Positions 11,506 to 24,200 of a stretch of DNA of 64,000 bases are shown one piece after another (the first letter of the stretch is position 1; every line of letters begins with the position of its first letter). Both the position numbers and the translations under genes were made by a program. Location of the stretch: positions 10,674,001 to 10,738,000 of the forward strand of contig NC_053046.1 of the NCBI RefSeq assembly GCF_003473485.1, given 5' to 3'. The DNA is from Medicago truncatula. Its lineage: Eukaryota > Streptophyta > Magnoliopsida > Fabales > Fabaceae. Under the pieces are notes generated by a model. That model ran no database searches, was not told the DNA's origin, and was given only the letters and a program-made list of their open reading frames with translations.

Positions 11506-12443
11506 GAGTTTTTCTATTCACACCCTATATATTTCTGGTTACACCCAGTTTTTTTTTAAAAGTTTTTGATAATACCAAAATTGTTCTTTTATATAAATTT
11601 TCTTAAAATCTTATTTTCATTCATTGTCACTCTAAAATTTTACTCTCTTTCACCCATCAACGATCAAACAATCCTGATGTTCAATTAATCTCTATGGAAG
11701 ATTAAAGAGTGAATCAAAACATCTTTCATTCATACTCGATTGCATATAAATAAGTGAATTTTTTCTTCTTTTTCAATAGCGCTGGTTTCAATTTTCTTCT
11801 TTTTGTTCAACTGCACTATACGACAGTTTTAGTTTTACATTGTTGAGGTTAACTTAAATTCAGTTTAAGTAGGTTCATGTAAACATAGTTTACATAATCT
11901 ACTTAAACTTAGTTTACATAACCTACTTAAACTGAGTTTACATGACCTACTTAAACTAAGTTTACATGTACATACTTAAACTGATATTACGTATAATCAT
12001 TGAACTTTTAGATGTATACTTAAACTTAGTTTAAGTAGGTCATGTAAACTCAGTTTAAGTAGGTCATGTAAACTAAGCTTAAGTAGATTACATGTTTTTA
12101 TGACCTACTTAAACTGAGTTTAAGTATGTACACTTAAACTTAGTTTACATGACCTACTTAAAATAAGTTTACATGTATATACTTAAACTGAGATTACGTA
12201 GGATCATTGAACAAGGTTGAACTTTTAAATGCACACTTAAACTCGGATTACATGACCTACTCAAACTGAGTTTAAGTATGTACACTTAAACTCAGTTTAC
12301 ATGACCTACTTAAACTGAAGAGGGATTTTAGGGTGTAACCAAGAAAAAAGGAAGATACTTTTTGAAAATTAAATTTTATGGAAGGGTAATTTTGTCATTT
12401 TGGGGTGCAACCAGGATTAAACAGGGTGTAATTATAAAAACTC
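11506..12443. mobile_element. MULE-like element with a satellite core, 938 bp
   Basis: The termini are inverted repeats, GAGTTTTTCTATTCACACCC on the left and, read inward from the right, GAGTTTTTATAATTACACCC. Both are followed by a TGGTTACACCC / TGGTTGCACCC block. The 9-bp target duplication TTATATCAA is exact (11497-11505 and 12444-12452). The interior has no gene but is half filled by a palindromic satellite. It lies just upstream of the broken LRR copy. Confidence 0.85.
11866..12318. repeat. Satellite of alternating inverted AAACT/AGTTT units
   Basis: The words ACTTAAACT, AGTTTAAGT, GTTTACATGACCTACTTAAA and their complements alternate about every 22-28 bases for some 450 bp. Because units occur in both orientations, the array can fold into many small hairpins. 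It is confined to the interior of the MULE-like element. Confidence 0.88.
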
Positions 12444-12903
12444 TTATATCAATGTCAAAGATAATTAAATTTAAATATTTTCTTATTAATTTTATAATTT
12501 AGAATATAAAATTAACTTTTAAATAACCATATTTTAATGACTTACGTAATTTTCATATATTTTAATTTTATTTTGTGTTGTTTTTTATTTTATAATAGGG
12601 TTTAAAATTAGATGTTAATAAAATTGTGAATCAAAAATATGTGTACGGACTTTGATTATATGAAAATAAATTCGCAAAATTATTTTATAATAGGGTTCAA
12701 TATACTCAGCTAACTCAAAAAGCCTTATGAACCTAACCTTTAAAACTCCCACATACATCAAGGTTTACACCAGAATAACTAGACGACCCATCACCAACAC
12801 AACACCATAAGTTGTCGCTAAACCAATTCCCAACACCCAATCTAACCCCTGTGCCAGTACTAATTATAGGGTATAACCCAGGCTTTACGTATATTGAGTT
12901 TTA

Positions 12904-13092
12904 GAGTAGTGATAGCTACACTCTTTTTTTAAGACTCTCTTTAACATTCACTCTCTTATTGGTTTAAATTAATGTGAGTCTACAATTTAAAAATGGAACC
13001 CACATAAAGTGGTAGGATATACAATGATTTTATCTAATAAGAGATTGACTTTTATAAAGATTGTTCAAAAGAGAATGTTATTAGCATTCATC
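12904..13092. mobile_element. MULE-like MITE, 189 bp
   Basis: The ends GAGTAGTGATAGCTACACTC and, read inward, GATGAATGCTAATAACATTC share an imperfect inverted pattern that continues through CTCTTATTGG / CTCTTATTAG. A 10-bp direct repeat, TTGAGTTTTA, flanks the element (12894-12903 and 13093-13102). No coding capacity. Confidence 0.68.
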
Positions 13093-13102
13093 TTGAGTTT
13101 TA

Positions 13103-14129
13103 TATGAGTTATTTTCAAACTTTACGTTTATTACACCACTATTTCAACAATTTACCCTAAATTTTTTTAAGAGGAAATTGAACTGCATGATATTTTAGTC
13201 CCAAAATCGCGTGGTTAATAAAGTTTGGTTTTTGATTATTTTAACAAAGATTTGAAAGCTTGTTCTTTTGAAAGATTCCTTATTCTATACTAAAATAAAT
13301 ATTCATTCAAATTGGTAGAATAAATTGATTGAATAAATCGAAGCCTAATATTTCTTTTGTTTTTTTACGCGATATTTTTTTTTGTTAATAAATAAAGTGA
13401 CAAACATCATTATAAACTTACACAAAAATGTAAAATTTTGAGTTTGAATCCAAATAAGGATATAAGACTATCCGCAACAGAGCATCTAAAATTGGGTGCT
13501 TAAAGGGGTCATTTGGGTCCCTATGATTAATTTTACGGTAATACTTAATAAGCATCAATTTTCTCCAACCCTGAATTTCAAAAAAATTATTAAATAGGTC
13601 TCACAAATAATTCTATATCATTACATTTTAACAAAATTTATTTAATTTGTTAAGATTTATTAAATAGGACTCGGGAAAAATGAAGAGAGAGAGGGTGCTT
13701 CCATAACCTCCCTTCTCTATAGACACCCATATATTTTACTCTACAATGGATGTGGCTATTTAATATAGTGCTAAGTAAGTACCAAAATGTAAGAAAGAAA
13801 AATAAAATTACTTTCTTTGTCCGAAATTGTACGTAAAAAAAAAAAAACTTTTATCTTATTTAATTTATTTAAAAATAAATAAGAAAATACAAAAGTATTC
13901 TCTAAATTTTTATATTTTAGTTTTTTTTTTTTTGAGAGAATACTTTAGTTTTTTAACTAAGTCGATCAAGATCGAAACTTTATCCCTAAGCTCAACACTC
14001 AAACTGCATATTCGCATAATTTCATTCTAAATTTTTAGCGGATTCACTTCAATTCAACCAATCGAAATCGAAAAAACAAAAATTCACAAAATTGATGAAT
14101 CTTAGAGTGAGTCCATATATACAGTAGTA
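13103..14129. other. Intergenic region upstream of the ALKBH8-type gene
   Basis: No gene is seen. 13470-13790 resembles a MITE-like unit (CTATCCGCAACAGAGCATCT ... ACTCTACAATGGATGTGG) that shares wording with 44800-45070, but no clean target duplication could be fixed. About 13990-14129 is presumably the promoter and 5' untranslated region of the following gene. Confidence 0.45.
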
Positions 14130-17100
14130 ATGGGTTTGCCAAGGTTTGGTCGTCCAAAGAATGGTGATGAATTGAGTTCAAACCTATTCGTAGCGAATTG
14201 TGGGCCAGCTGTTGGAATTTCTGATGATGAAATTGCTTCTGTCTTCTCCAAATTTGGTGAACTCAATGGTGTTTATGCAGCTGATGACAGTGGGACACGT
14301 GTCATTGTGTCTTTTTCTGATGTGGGTTCTGCTCAATCTGCTTTCATGGCATTACATGGAAAGCCATGTCCTGAACTTGGTGGTCGTTCTTTGTTTATTC
14401 GTTATTCTGTGCTTCAGCCGAATCCACAGGTAGTAGATTGCTAGTTGCAATGTTTCGTGTTTATGTTCGTGTCCTTATTTATGTTTATGTTTTTATTTTT
14501 ATTTTTAAATGAGATTTTTTATTAATTAAGGTTACACTAATGACATAGGATTAGAAATGACAACATTAGAGATATTGGGAAAAACCCAAGTCCCACATCA
14601 AATAGATAAAACTCTTGATAAGAGTTTACAAAGAGGAGACACTCCTCACCTTATAAGCTGGTTTTGTAAGCCCGAGTTAGGACCCAAGCCCACGCTAGGC
14701 CTGAGGGTGGGTGTTGAAGTTGTTTGTAGTTTGTTTTAGTCTCACATTGCTCAGGTTCCCAGGCTATTGAGTGTATAGTATGCTTCAGTATTTGATCAAT
14801 GTAGCCGACCCCACTTATTGGGATAAGGCTTGGTTGTTGTTCTGAGGTGACACTGATGGTCATTTTACGCCGACCCCACTTATTGGGATAAGGCTTGGTT
14901 GTTGTTCTGAGGTGACACTGATGGTCATTTTACAACTGTTGCAAGAGGATTTAAACTCTGTATCTTGCGGTTAAATGCTAAGTTGTTAGCATTGAGTTAG
15001 CACCAAAAGTGTAAAGTTCATATTATTTATGTTTATGTTCCATGTTCCTATTTATGTTTAGATGGCTTCTAGGGAGGGGAAATGTCTGACATGGGATACT
15101 TGAAAATCGTCTGAAACTATAACATTGGTTGGTGTTATTCCCCTTAAGTAGAAGGTCTTGGTATTACTCATCAACACGACAGATGTGGTGACCCAATCGT
15201 TACTAGTTCGACAAAAGTCAATGAAAACAAACATTAGTCCCTCAAAATTCAATTTATAAATGTTTTCTTTGTTTTTCTGAAATCAACATTGATTACATGT
15301 CTGTCTTTAGTTGTAAGGACGTAGATGACTATGAACTTCTACTTAAAGTTGGCATTGGAAATGTCCGTCGTTATCCAAATTTTAAGTGATTTTCAAGCAT
15401 CGGTCCACCATAGACAATATGAGACACTTTCCCACCCTAGCAAATGCCTTATGTTTTTTCATGGATTTACTCTTTACGTTGTGTAGGATCATGTAAGGGG
15501 CTTGGTTCCTTATTTATGTTTATGTTCATGTTCTTTTTTTTATGTTTATGCTACATGTTCTTATTTACTCATATTTAGGTGATTTTTAGGGTGTAGAAAT
15601 GTCTCATATGGTATCAATGCTTGAAAGTGCTTCAAAATTCTAACAACAACAGATATTTCTCTTCCTTGTGACTAAGATGGTGACCCAACCAGTGTCGGTT
15701 TGGGAAAAAAACAATTAAAACGAATATTAGTGCACCAAAACTCTACTTATATTTGTTTCTGTTTTTCTCGAATCAAGACCCAATTAGATGACTGTGTTGT
15801 AAGGATGTGGAGGTTTCTGAACTTCTACTTAAAGTTGGTGATTTCGGTCTTCATTGAAATTTCAAGCGATTTTGTAGTATCGGTCTACCTTAGACCACAT
15901 GAGCCACTTTTCCACCGTAGCAATTACCCTATGTTTATGTTTATTCATGGATTTACACTTTATATTGTTCAGGATCAAGTGAAGGACTTGGTTCCTGTAT
16001 CTATGACTGCCTCAGATCTTAACATTCCAGGCCTTTACCTATTGCATGACTTCGTTAGTGCTACAGAAGAAGAGGTTTACTAGTCTTTTCCTTTCATATC
16101 AAATGCTATATTCTTTTGCTTAACATATTTGCATTTTTCTTGCATTCATTTGTTTTAAATAGTTTGTTTTTGCGGTCGCAGAAAAAAAAAAATGTTTGTT
16201 TCTGTTGTCGCTTGTATTGGAACTTTACTTACAGACATTGTCATTTTCCATCTTCTCAGGAATTGCTCCAATCTGTTGACAGTAGACCTTGGAATAGTCT
16301 TGCCAAAAGAAGGGTTCAACACTATGGCTATGAATTTTGTTATGATGTGAGTTTTGCCCGATATTTGTACATCCTTTTCCCGTTACAGCCAACAAAATAA
16401 TAGTTCTTCTAATACAATTGATGATTTTATTCTGAACTTATTGGAAATTTGTGTTATATATGACAATAAGTTGCAGAATAATGTGATAGCTTTGATTAAT
16501 CCCGACTCTCCTTTCTGCTTTGTGCAGATTCGAAATGTTAATACAAAGCGATGCTTAGGTGAGCTTCCCTCATTTCTTTCTCCAATACTTGAAAGAATAT
16601 CATCATGTCCAACTTTCAAGAATGCTGACCCTGATAGAATAGTTTTGGACCAACTTACGGTATGCTAACTTACTACTGGACTCGATCTTAATGAATTTTT
16701 AATCCAATGATAAAAAATTATTATTTATATTTGTTCATTCGTTAGTTGTTATTATTTGAACACCATCCAATGCTTTGAGTTGCAATACTTGTATCTTTGT
16801 GTTGGATGTTCAAAGTTTGAATGTTGCTCTGTTGCAGGTAAATGAGTACCCACCTGGAGTTGGTTTGTCACCTCATATAGACACTCACTCTGCATTTGAA
16901 GATTTAATTTTCAGCCTTTCATTAGCAGGGCCTTGTATTATGGAATTCAGACGATACGGAGATGGTGATTGGCGACCTAGAGTTGCTTCAAGTATTGACA
17001 CAAAAGTAGATTGTCCAGAAGATGGTTCAAATTGTATAAAGAGGGCTATCTATCTCCCCCCTAGATCTTTGCTACTCTTATCTGGCGAAGCACGATATGC

Positions 17101-18701
17101 ATGGCATCATTACATTCCACACCATAAGGTATAATGTTCAAGAAACGAGTATACTCTTTCTACCTTTGCATATTGGAAGTTGTTACATTTCAGAATCCTG
17201 TTTCCCATCATGATATGAGAGTGGCTTTGGCCATTTTTAAATTTTATTCAAGAAAAAAATATGCTAACCATATCCTTAAATTTTATTCAAGAAAAAAATA
17301 TGCTAACCATATCCTAAAATCATGAGTGCAGGAGGAAACCCTTCTTTTTGCTCACGAGATTGCCATATTTTTTTCTCACATTTCTAATATAATACCTAAG
17401 AAATATATCATTTTCCAAAATATTTTTGCTTGAGAGCTATGTATTTAAGATAGGAAGATTCTTTATGGGGTTTTTTGTTTGAGAGAACTTGTATTTCCGT
17501 ATGTTGCTTTGCACGCACATTTATCACTTCGAGTATTAGTGCATTAATTTGGTAAGGGAATGTTAACCCCAAAACATGGTCTTTTGGTGAACTTATAACC
17601 TAACCTAACTTCAAGTATCTGTTTTGTGGTAGGGAAATTCGTTGTCCTAATTTCAAACATTTCCATTAGAAATCTAGCGTATTCTAGTCTTAGTAGAAAA
17701 CTTACGATAGACTCTTTGCTTCAAGTGTATTTACATGTGCCTTGATATATATTTTTGCACCTGAATATAATTTTTAACGCTGCAGATAGACAAAGTGGAT
17801 GGAAAAGTCATCAGAAGGGCTTCAAGAAGGGTATCTTTTACGTTGCGTAAGGTGTGTTGATCTCATGGTTATTTTTATGTCTTTCTAACCATATTAAACC
17901 CTTGGTATATTTTACTTATAGCGATTCAATATCTTGTGTTCAGCACAACAGAAAAATAAAATAAAATTCTAATTTTCATGTGAATGAATCCCATCAACAG
18001 AGTCCCCTTGTCGATTATTCATTAGCAGACACATCAGTTGTTGTGACTCATTACATTTAATCCTGGCTTTTCACATGTACTTTTCTGTCTAATTTTTATC
18101 GTTTGTCTTCTGTTCTATTTAATATGCTTTGTTGGTAACTTGGTGTAGACTCTAGTTTTCTTGTACATCATTCCTTTAAATCCGGTGGTTGGCTGATTCG
18201 AAAAATGATAACACTCAATTTTCAAACACCTTGAGAACCATTTGTATGATCATGCATTTACTAGTGTTTGATGCGAATGATGAGTGAAGGAACATGAATG
18301 GTTTTATAGAGAATGCACAAGCTATCTTACCTGTAAAGTTTAGGATGAAGTACTTTGCATAGTTGTGTTGAATGCCATCGTTTTGTTAGAAGAATGTGAG
18401 TAGCAAGGGTTAAGCTCTAAGCCCCTTACTATCACACAGGCTATGATACCATTTTAAGGAAGTGAAAAGAGAAGCATGCGTTGAATACCGTGTATTTCAA
18501 CTATACTATTACATAATGATATGCTTTTTTGTCAGTGCCTGCAACCTTTTACTTGCAATAACTAATAACTAATTGTTTGTTTTGACACTTTTCTTTCTTG
18601 TGTTCAATTTCTCATGTTAAAAATAACTTAACTGTGTATACCAGGTTAGAGCAGGTTTGTGCAAATGTGAATTTCCTCAGTATTGCGACTCTCAAAGATG
18701 A
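14130..18701 (+). CDS. ALKBH8: ALKBH8-type RRM + AlkB 2-oxoglutarate/Fe(II) dioxygenase
   Basis: Seven exons, all joined by phase-0 GT-AG introns: 14130-14429, 15973-16074, 16260-16346, 16528-16659, 16838-17128, 17786-17851 and 18645-18701. They give 344 residues. An RRM fills residues about 18-96 (LFVANCG; SLFIRYS). The AlkB fold follows, with NEYPPG (209-214), the iron ligands H220-x-D222 and H298 (in YAWHH), and the 2-oxoglutarate-binding segment RRVSFTLRK (318-326). The C-terminus CKCEFPQYCDSQR closely resembles the cysteine motif at the end of the ALKBH8 dioxygenase domain. In this family the enzyme hydroxylates the methoxycarbonylmethyl uridine at tRNA wobble positions. Animal ALKBH8 has a fused methyltransferase; here the protein stops after the AlkB domain, as in plants, where the Trm9-like methyltransferase is separate. 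All key residues are present. Intron 1 is long and repeat-filled. Confidence 0.93.
14569..14760. repeat. Dispersed legume repeat in ALKBH8 intron 1
   Basis: A segment with AAGTCCCACATC, CACCTTATAAGC and GGTTTTGTAAGCCCGAGTTA has wording I associate with common legume LTR/TRIM-like repeats, but no boundaries could be fixed. It lies entirely within intron 1. Confidence 0.4.
14806..14933. repeat. 64-bp tandem duplication in ALKBH8 intron 1
   Basis: Two nearly perfect copies begin with GCCGACCCCACTTATTGGGA and end with GATGGTCATTTTAC. CCCACTTATTGGGATAAGGC is a phrase I associate with plant retroposon 3' ends. Both copies are intronic. Confidence 0.88.
15020..15990 (+). repeat. ~0.5 kb tandem duplication with an exon-2 relic
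   Basis: About 15020-15510 and 15535-15990 are diverged copies. Shared points include TTATTTATGTTTATGTTC, a GACCCAA block, the phrases ATGAGACACTTTCCCACC / ATGAGCCACTTTTCCACC, and TTCATGGATTTAC(A/T)CTTTA. The downstream copy ends in the real exon 2 acceptor (15971-15972). The upstream copy keeps the matching start of exon 2 (GATCATGTAAGGGGCTTGGT at about 15488) and then breaks off. Confidence 0.8.
17242..17322. repeat. 40-bp tandem duplication in ALKBH8 intron 5
   Basis: Two copies of a unit reading AAATTTTATTCAAGAAAAAA then TATGCTAACCATATCCT lie head to tail in the intron after the iron-binding exon. They do not affect splicing signals. Confidence 0.9.
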
Positions 18702-20735
18702 GGTTTTACCTAAATGACAAGAAGGATCAAAATGTAATACCTTTAAATTTAAATATCCGTTGTTGAGAGTTGCAACGAGTACAATTTGAGGTATGTTCAG
18801 CATTCTTTTGTTATAATGCAAAATATATTCTTGCGATTTCGGTTAAGAATCTTTACATGAACAGTTTTTGTGAATTTTACAGTGGCTCTTATCCATTTAC
18901 TACCAATCAATCAACTTCGGAGGCCATTCATTTACGGGATTGGAATTGGAATTGGAATTTTGCACCATCAAGATAATCATTATACCAGTTCACTCACTTT
19001 GTATGGGTGCACAATAGATTTGCCCTTTATATGTATAAACTTAATTTCCTATTTACATAAAATTGTACTTAAGTAGGATTTGTTACATCCATTAAACATG
19101 CATTATCCTTCTGATGAATTGGTTTTACTGTAACCAACCAAGAAAGGAAATTGATAGTTCGGTGTGCACTCGTGTTAAGAAGACCAAGATTCAAGAGCTA
19201 ATTTTGCTCAGAAAATATTTAGGTGTTTCACTTCTTCGTGTTCTCGGTTCTAGACATGAATAATCCTACCATTTTCTAGGTGTAGATATAATTACGCTAG
19301 CCTTTGAGGACCAGATGTATAGCAACTGTACAATTACATTTGAAACAAATGAATCTTTTGGGTAGCATTGTAAGCTCAAGGACTGGAGAAATATTTGCAT
19401 CAAGTCTGAGGTTCAATTTTGGAGCTTAATAAATTTTGGACTGCCAGAACACATTTTGAATAAGATGTTTTTAGACAAAGTAAGAATAGGACAAGGTTGC
19501 TTTTTATTATCCCTAGTATTTTTCTGCAAAAAATCTTACCATACATGACTACACAATTACCAATTAACAGTTTATCTATCTGTCCCATAAAATGTGGGAG
19601 TTTATCTGAAGCATGCTTCCAATAGTTTTTTTTTTTTTTTTTAATATCTTAAAATACATTGTTAGAATCACATTAAGGTAATGTATTTTGACATTGTTGC
19701 TTGAAACTCACGTTCATGACTAGAATTCAATGCTAGTAAAAGGATTGAGCTAAATATAAAAAGAATCACACAAATAAGTTTTTAGAAGAAAAGGTTATTA
19801 ATTCCCAACATAACAGATTATGTATCTTTTACTTTTTATGGGTGGCATTTTCTTTTTTATATGTTTTTAACATAAATTATGGAGTTGGATCTTGTCTTGA
19901 GAATAAAGTTCAAATGGTGTCAATGATATTCTCATTGCTAAGAGTAACTAAATTTTATATAATGGAGAGTTCTCATTGCTATCCTGTGGACGAAATTGAA
20001 CTATTGCTATACGAGTTTTGTGAATTTTTTATTTAAAATTTTAAGTTTGACAATTGATGTCTGAATTTGACATTTTCTTTGATGGTGATTTTTCGGTTGT
20101 GATAGTGACATGTAGTTCAAATTTTGTCAATGACATTCTTCAGTGTTGAACACAAGGTTTAACACAAGCAATATAGAAAACATGGAAGCAAACACTACAC
20201 ATACAGTGTGTGTTAATAATGAGTATTCAAATTAACAATGGCTATAGTCCTCGTTAATTTGATTTGTCTCAATGGAGTAATAGAATGTATAATCTGTCTT
20301 GGTTTATAGAGTACAATGGAGTAATAGAATGTATAATCTGTCTTGGTTCTTTTATACTAAGTTGGAAAACATATATCGATGAAAGTCGGAAGTTAGGAGC
20401 AACTAAAGTGTATATAATTGTAAAAAAAAAAAAAACTAAAGTGTATATAATATAGCTATCAATGCTATCAAATGGACAAAATTGCACACTTTTGTTATCA
20501 AAGTTTTGTGAATTTTGCATTATTTAATTTAATTTTTTTAAATTAAACAATTAATCACAGGCTTTGCTAATGCTAATTGTGTTAATGAGAAGTTTTCGGT
20601 TGTTCGGAGTCATCGGTATCTCATCGATAATGCAAAGGCATGGCTTGACATTAGTTATTTAATTATAAAATTTAAATAAAAAATTGATAGTTACAGAAAA
20701 AATACAATTTTAAAAAATTTAAAATAAAAAGTTGA
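18702..20735. other. 3' flank of the ALKBH8 gene; no further gene
   Basis: The first part is probably 3' untranslated region. 18960-19070 shares a segment with 22215-22325 (for example TTTGTATGGGTGCACAATA). A 36-bp unit (AATGGAGTAATAGAATGTAT then AATCTGTCTTGGTT) is tandemly doubled at about 20271-20348. No other gene is seen. Confidence 0.5.
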
Positions 20736-20744
20736 TAATTTTTT

Positions 20745-21282
20745 GGGTTAAATATGTTTTTGGTCCCTATAAAATTGGGACCTTATAAGTTTAGTCTTTA
20801 CTTAATTTTAATAGTTCTTTTAGTCCTTATAAAAAAATTTGCACTCAATTTTAGTCCCTACTAAATCTAAATTTGTATAATTATGCTTAAACTTTTAAGA
20901 TTTTGAACAATTTTTTACAAAAGTGTTAAAAACATTACTAAAAGTTCATATACAAAAAATCATCTCAAAATTTTGTTTCTACGTCCATATTTTTGTTACT
21001 TTTATCTTGAACTTTGGTATTTTAAAAATATTCATATTTAATTCATTTTATGTTAATAAATTCTAAATTTTAGTAAACGAACCTTTTGTGGTGTTCTAAA
21101 CTTGTCTCAAAAAAATCGTTTAAAGATTTAAAAGTTTAAGGATAATTAGAGAAACTTTGTTTTAGTAGGGACTAAAACTACATGCAAATTATTTTTATAG
21201 GGATTAAAAAAGCTATTAAAATTAAGTAAGAACTAAATTTAGAAGTTTCAAATTTTATAGGGACAAGCAACATATTTAACCC
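20745..21282. mobile_element. MULE-type MITE, 538 bp
   Basis: Inverted ends start GGGTTAAATATGTTTTTGGT on the left and, read inward, GGGTTAAATATGTTGCTTGT on the right. A 9-bp target duplication, TAATTTTTT, flanks it (20736-20744 and 21283-21291). The termini resemble those of the element at 2318-2704 (TTAAATTG/TATTTTTGGTCCC). No transposase. Confidence 0.87.
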
Positions 21283-21291
21283 TAATTTTTT

Positions 21292-24200
21292 TGACCGAGT
21301 AATCTTTTCCCTACTTGTGTTTTTATCGGAATTTGTTTAAATTTGAGTCAAATTTGAAATGGTTTAATTCGGTAACAGGTTTTAGATTTCAAACTTTTGA
21401 ACCATTAGAATCTTTCCGTTCATAAAAAATGTGATTCCTTTTTATTTTTTTTTATCTAATTAAGACTTTTTATATGATGATTTATAAATGTTTCACTATT
21501 CATTAAGGTTGAAAATTGAACCAAAATTACTTGAAGATATTGGTGATAAATAGAAAATGGGGCAGAGTTTGATAAAAGTGGTAAGAGGTCTCTAAGTCTA
21601 ATCAATGTCCAAGTATCAATAATTAGGCTGTACAAATAATATAAAACAAATTATAAAACTCAACTTTATGATTTTTTCGAATGATGAGATGATACAAATA
21701 TTTAGCTTTAAACACCTAAAATGACAATTTTCCTTCCACAAGTCGATGATTTCTGGAGATGCCTTTACTCCGGCCTCAGTAGCTTTGCAAGCTCTTAATT
21801 AAAGCAGGAAATGTGGTATTCTCAGCCTTCTCAACACCATGGTGACAGATGCACACATTTGATCCTGCAACTTCGCAACATATCTTAAATTCTTCAAAGT
21901 GTTAAATATTGTAAACAGGGTAAACATTCATTCTCGGTGGTGGTTTAAATCAAAGTCTTCTGTGATTAATTACAGTCTAAATCAGTGGTGGTCTAATCTA
22001 GCGTATTCTATTCTTGATAGTAAACATATGATTGATCCTCTTCTTCAAGTGTATTCATTGGAAATTCTTGTAACACAATGTCCACCTCTAAACCATTGGA
22101 TGAAGTGGTTTGCACAATGACAGTGACTTTGCATAATCATGAAATATATGTGGTTGACTGCAAGGATAATATAAGCTCCCTGGCCATCAATTTAATTGAT
22201 TTTTATCTAATGGTTTTTATTTCATTAATATCAGTTCACTCAATTTGTATGGGTGCACAATATATTTGCCCTTTATATTTATATGTGTGAACATCAATGT
22301 TATCTTATCTTATTTACATAAAGTATATAGCCTATCCTAGTTCTTTACTTCTGAGTTGGAAAACAGAAAATGTCCTACATCGGTGAGAGTAGAAGGGTAG
22401 GAGCAACTAAAGCATATATAATGACTTCTCTTCAATAACAATCCAAGTATCCAACAGAGTTGAACTATTTGAAATCTTGTTTTAGATTTTAAAATTGATA
22501 AATAATTTTTGTGACAACTTCATTTGTGGATGTTGAGTTACAGCACGGTACTCATATGCTACGAGGAAATTGTCATGAAATTAGTTGTCTAGTTTTAAAA
22601 ATTAAATTAAAATGAAAAATTAATAAAAACGAAGGGTTGTATTTATCCAAATTAAAAAAAATTAAATAAAAATTTAAAATCGATAAAAAAAAAAAACTAA
22701 TGATTATATTTTATCCAACTCAATTTAAATTTGAATCAACTTAGATGAGATGGAACGGGTTTCTTCTAATTAAACCAAGGTCCGCAGTTGTGCGTGGATG
22801 ATACGCGGTTTACATCACAAAGAAGTGGTTTAAATTTGAATAATGAGCTTTATATTTTAAAATTAAACCTCGAATTCAACCCCTTAGAAAAGTCATTTTC
22901 CTTAAAAATGAAAATTTTGTTAATATATTTTTTTTAAAAAAATTTAACAATTTTTTTGGTCGTTTAATGACTATAATTCACTTATGATGTATTTGGGGTT
23001 TGAACACTGACTCTTCATATATAATAATGAATTGTTGATAGTGTAATCGATTATACCAATATAGAAATCAGTTTTTTTAACTTTTCAAAAGCGGTTTTCC
23101 ATATCCCAATCACTTACAAACTTGCCTCTAGCCTAGAAGACTCAGAGAAACACATAAAAAATGGCATGTCAATTCAACAACAACAACAAAAACAAAAACA
23201 CATGCATTCCAATGGGGAAACTAACACAAGATAAATTAAATTAATAAGTTGTTTTCACACACGAGCTTAACTACCCAAAGGGTGGTATCTCTAAGCTAAA
23301 AGGAACTCATCCAAAAACATCTGGCCACGGGAAAAAGCTTAAGCTTCTACACTCCTCCAAACAACTTATGCCTTAACTTCTCTTACACACAACTTCAATT
23401 TCAGCTTATCCTTGTAATCACAAAGCAAGCATAGTCATTACCATCTACAATCCTTAAATTCCTTTACCTAGCTTCAATCTCTCTTAATTCCTCTTGCTTC
23501 TAAACGTCAATCATATCCACAATTGAACAACCAAAAGCACATGCAAGGCCATGCTTAAGCTAGTTTTGCAAAATTTTCCAAGAGGACCAATGGGGAGGGA
23601 TTAGGTTTTGCTAATTGAGTTTGAATGATACATGGTTCATGTTTGGATGATTGCATGCTGAATTAATTTGATTTTGGTTGAGAAGTGGTGGATAGAGTGA
23701 GGGAGGGAGGACGAGCAGAAGAAATATGCTAGCATAGATGTGAAAATTGCAAAGCATTGGTGAGTTAACGGGATACATTAAAATTACAACATAATTTCGT
23801 TCGAATGAATACAAACATCATTACAAGTTCGTAAATCTGATAAAAATAACATTTGCCAAATACATTGATGTATTTCTAAATACATAAGAAGTTATCTAAA
23901 ACTGGTACAAGACGTGTAGATGAAGGTAAATCATTCGGCTTCCTTCTGTCGATACTTACCACGAGTGACATGCTTATCTGAAATAAAAATAAAGGGATTA
24001 GGGTGAGTTTCACCTATCCTAGGATGTAGGCAATCTCGGGGAGTCAAATATTTAGTTTTAAACACCTAAAAAGACCATTTTCCGTCCATGAGTCGATGAT
24101 TTCTTGAGACACCTTTCCTCATGGTGAGTCAAATATTTAGCTTTAAACACCTAAAAAGACCATTTTCCTTCCACGAAGAACATAAATTTCAATTTCTGAT

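Noticed and set aside
11866..12318. CRISPR-like or centromeric satellite array
   Set aside because: Units occur in both orientations without unique spacers, and the array ends exactly within a MULE-like element.
15700..16083. 127-codon frame starting in intron 1 of ALKBH8
   Set aside because: Only its end is real (exon 2, 15973-16074); the rest is intron read through the acceptor.
23160..23800. Possible gene remnant with CAA-rich text
   Set aside because: No frame of useful length, no splice-consistent exons and no recognisable motif.
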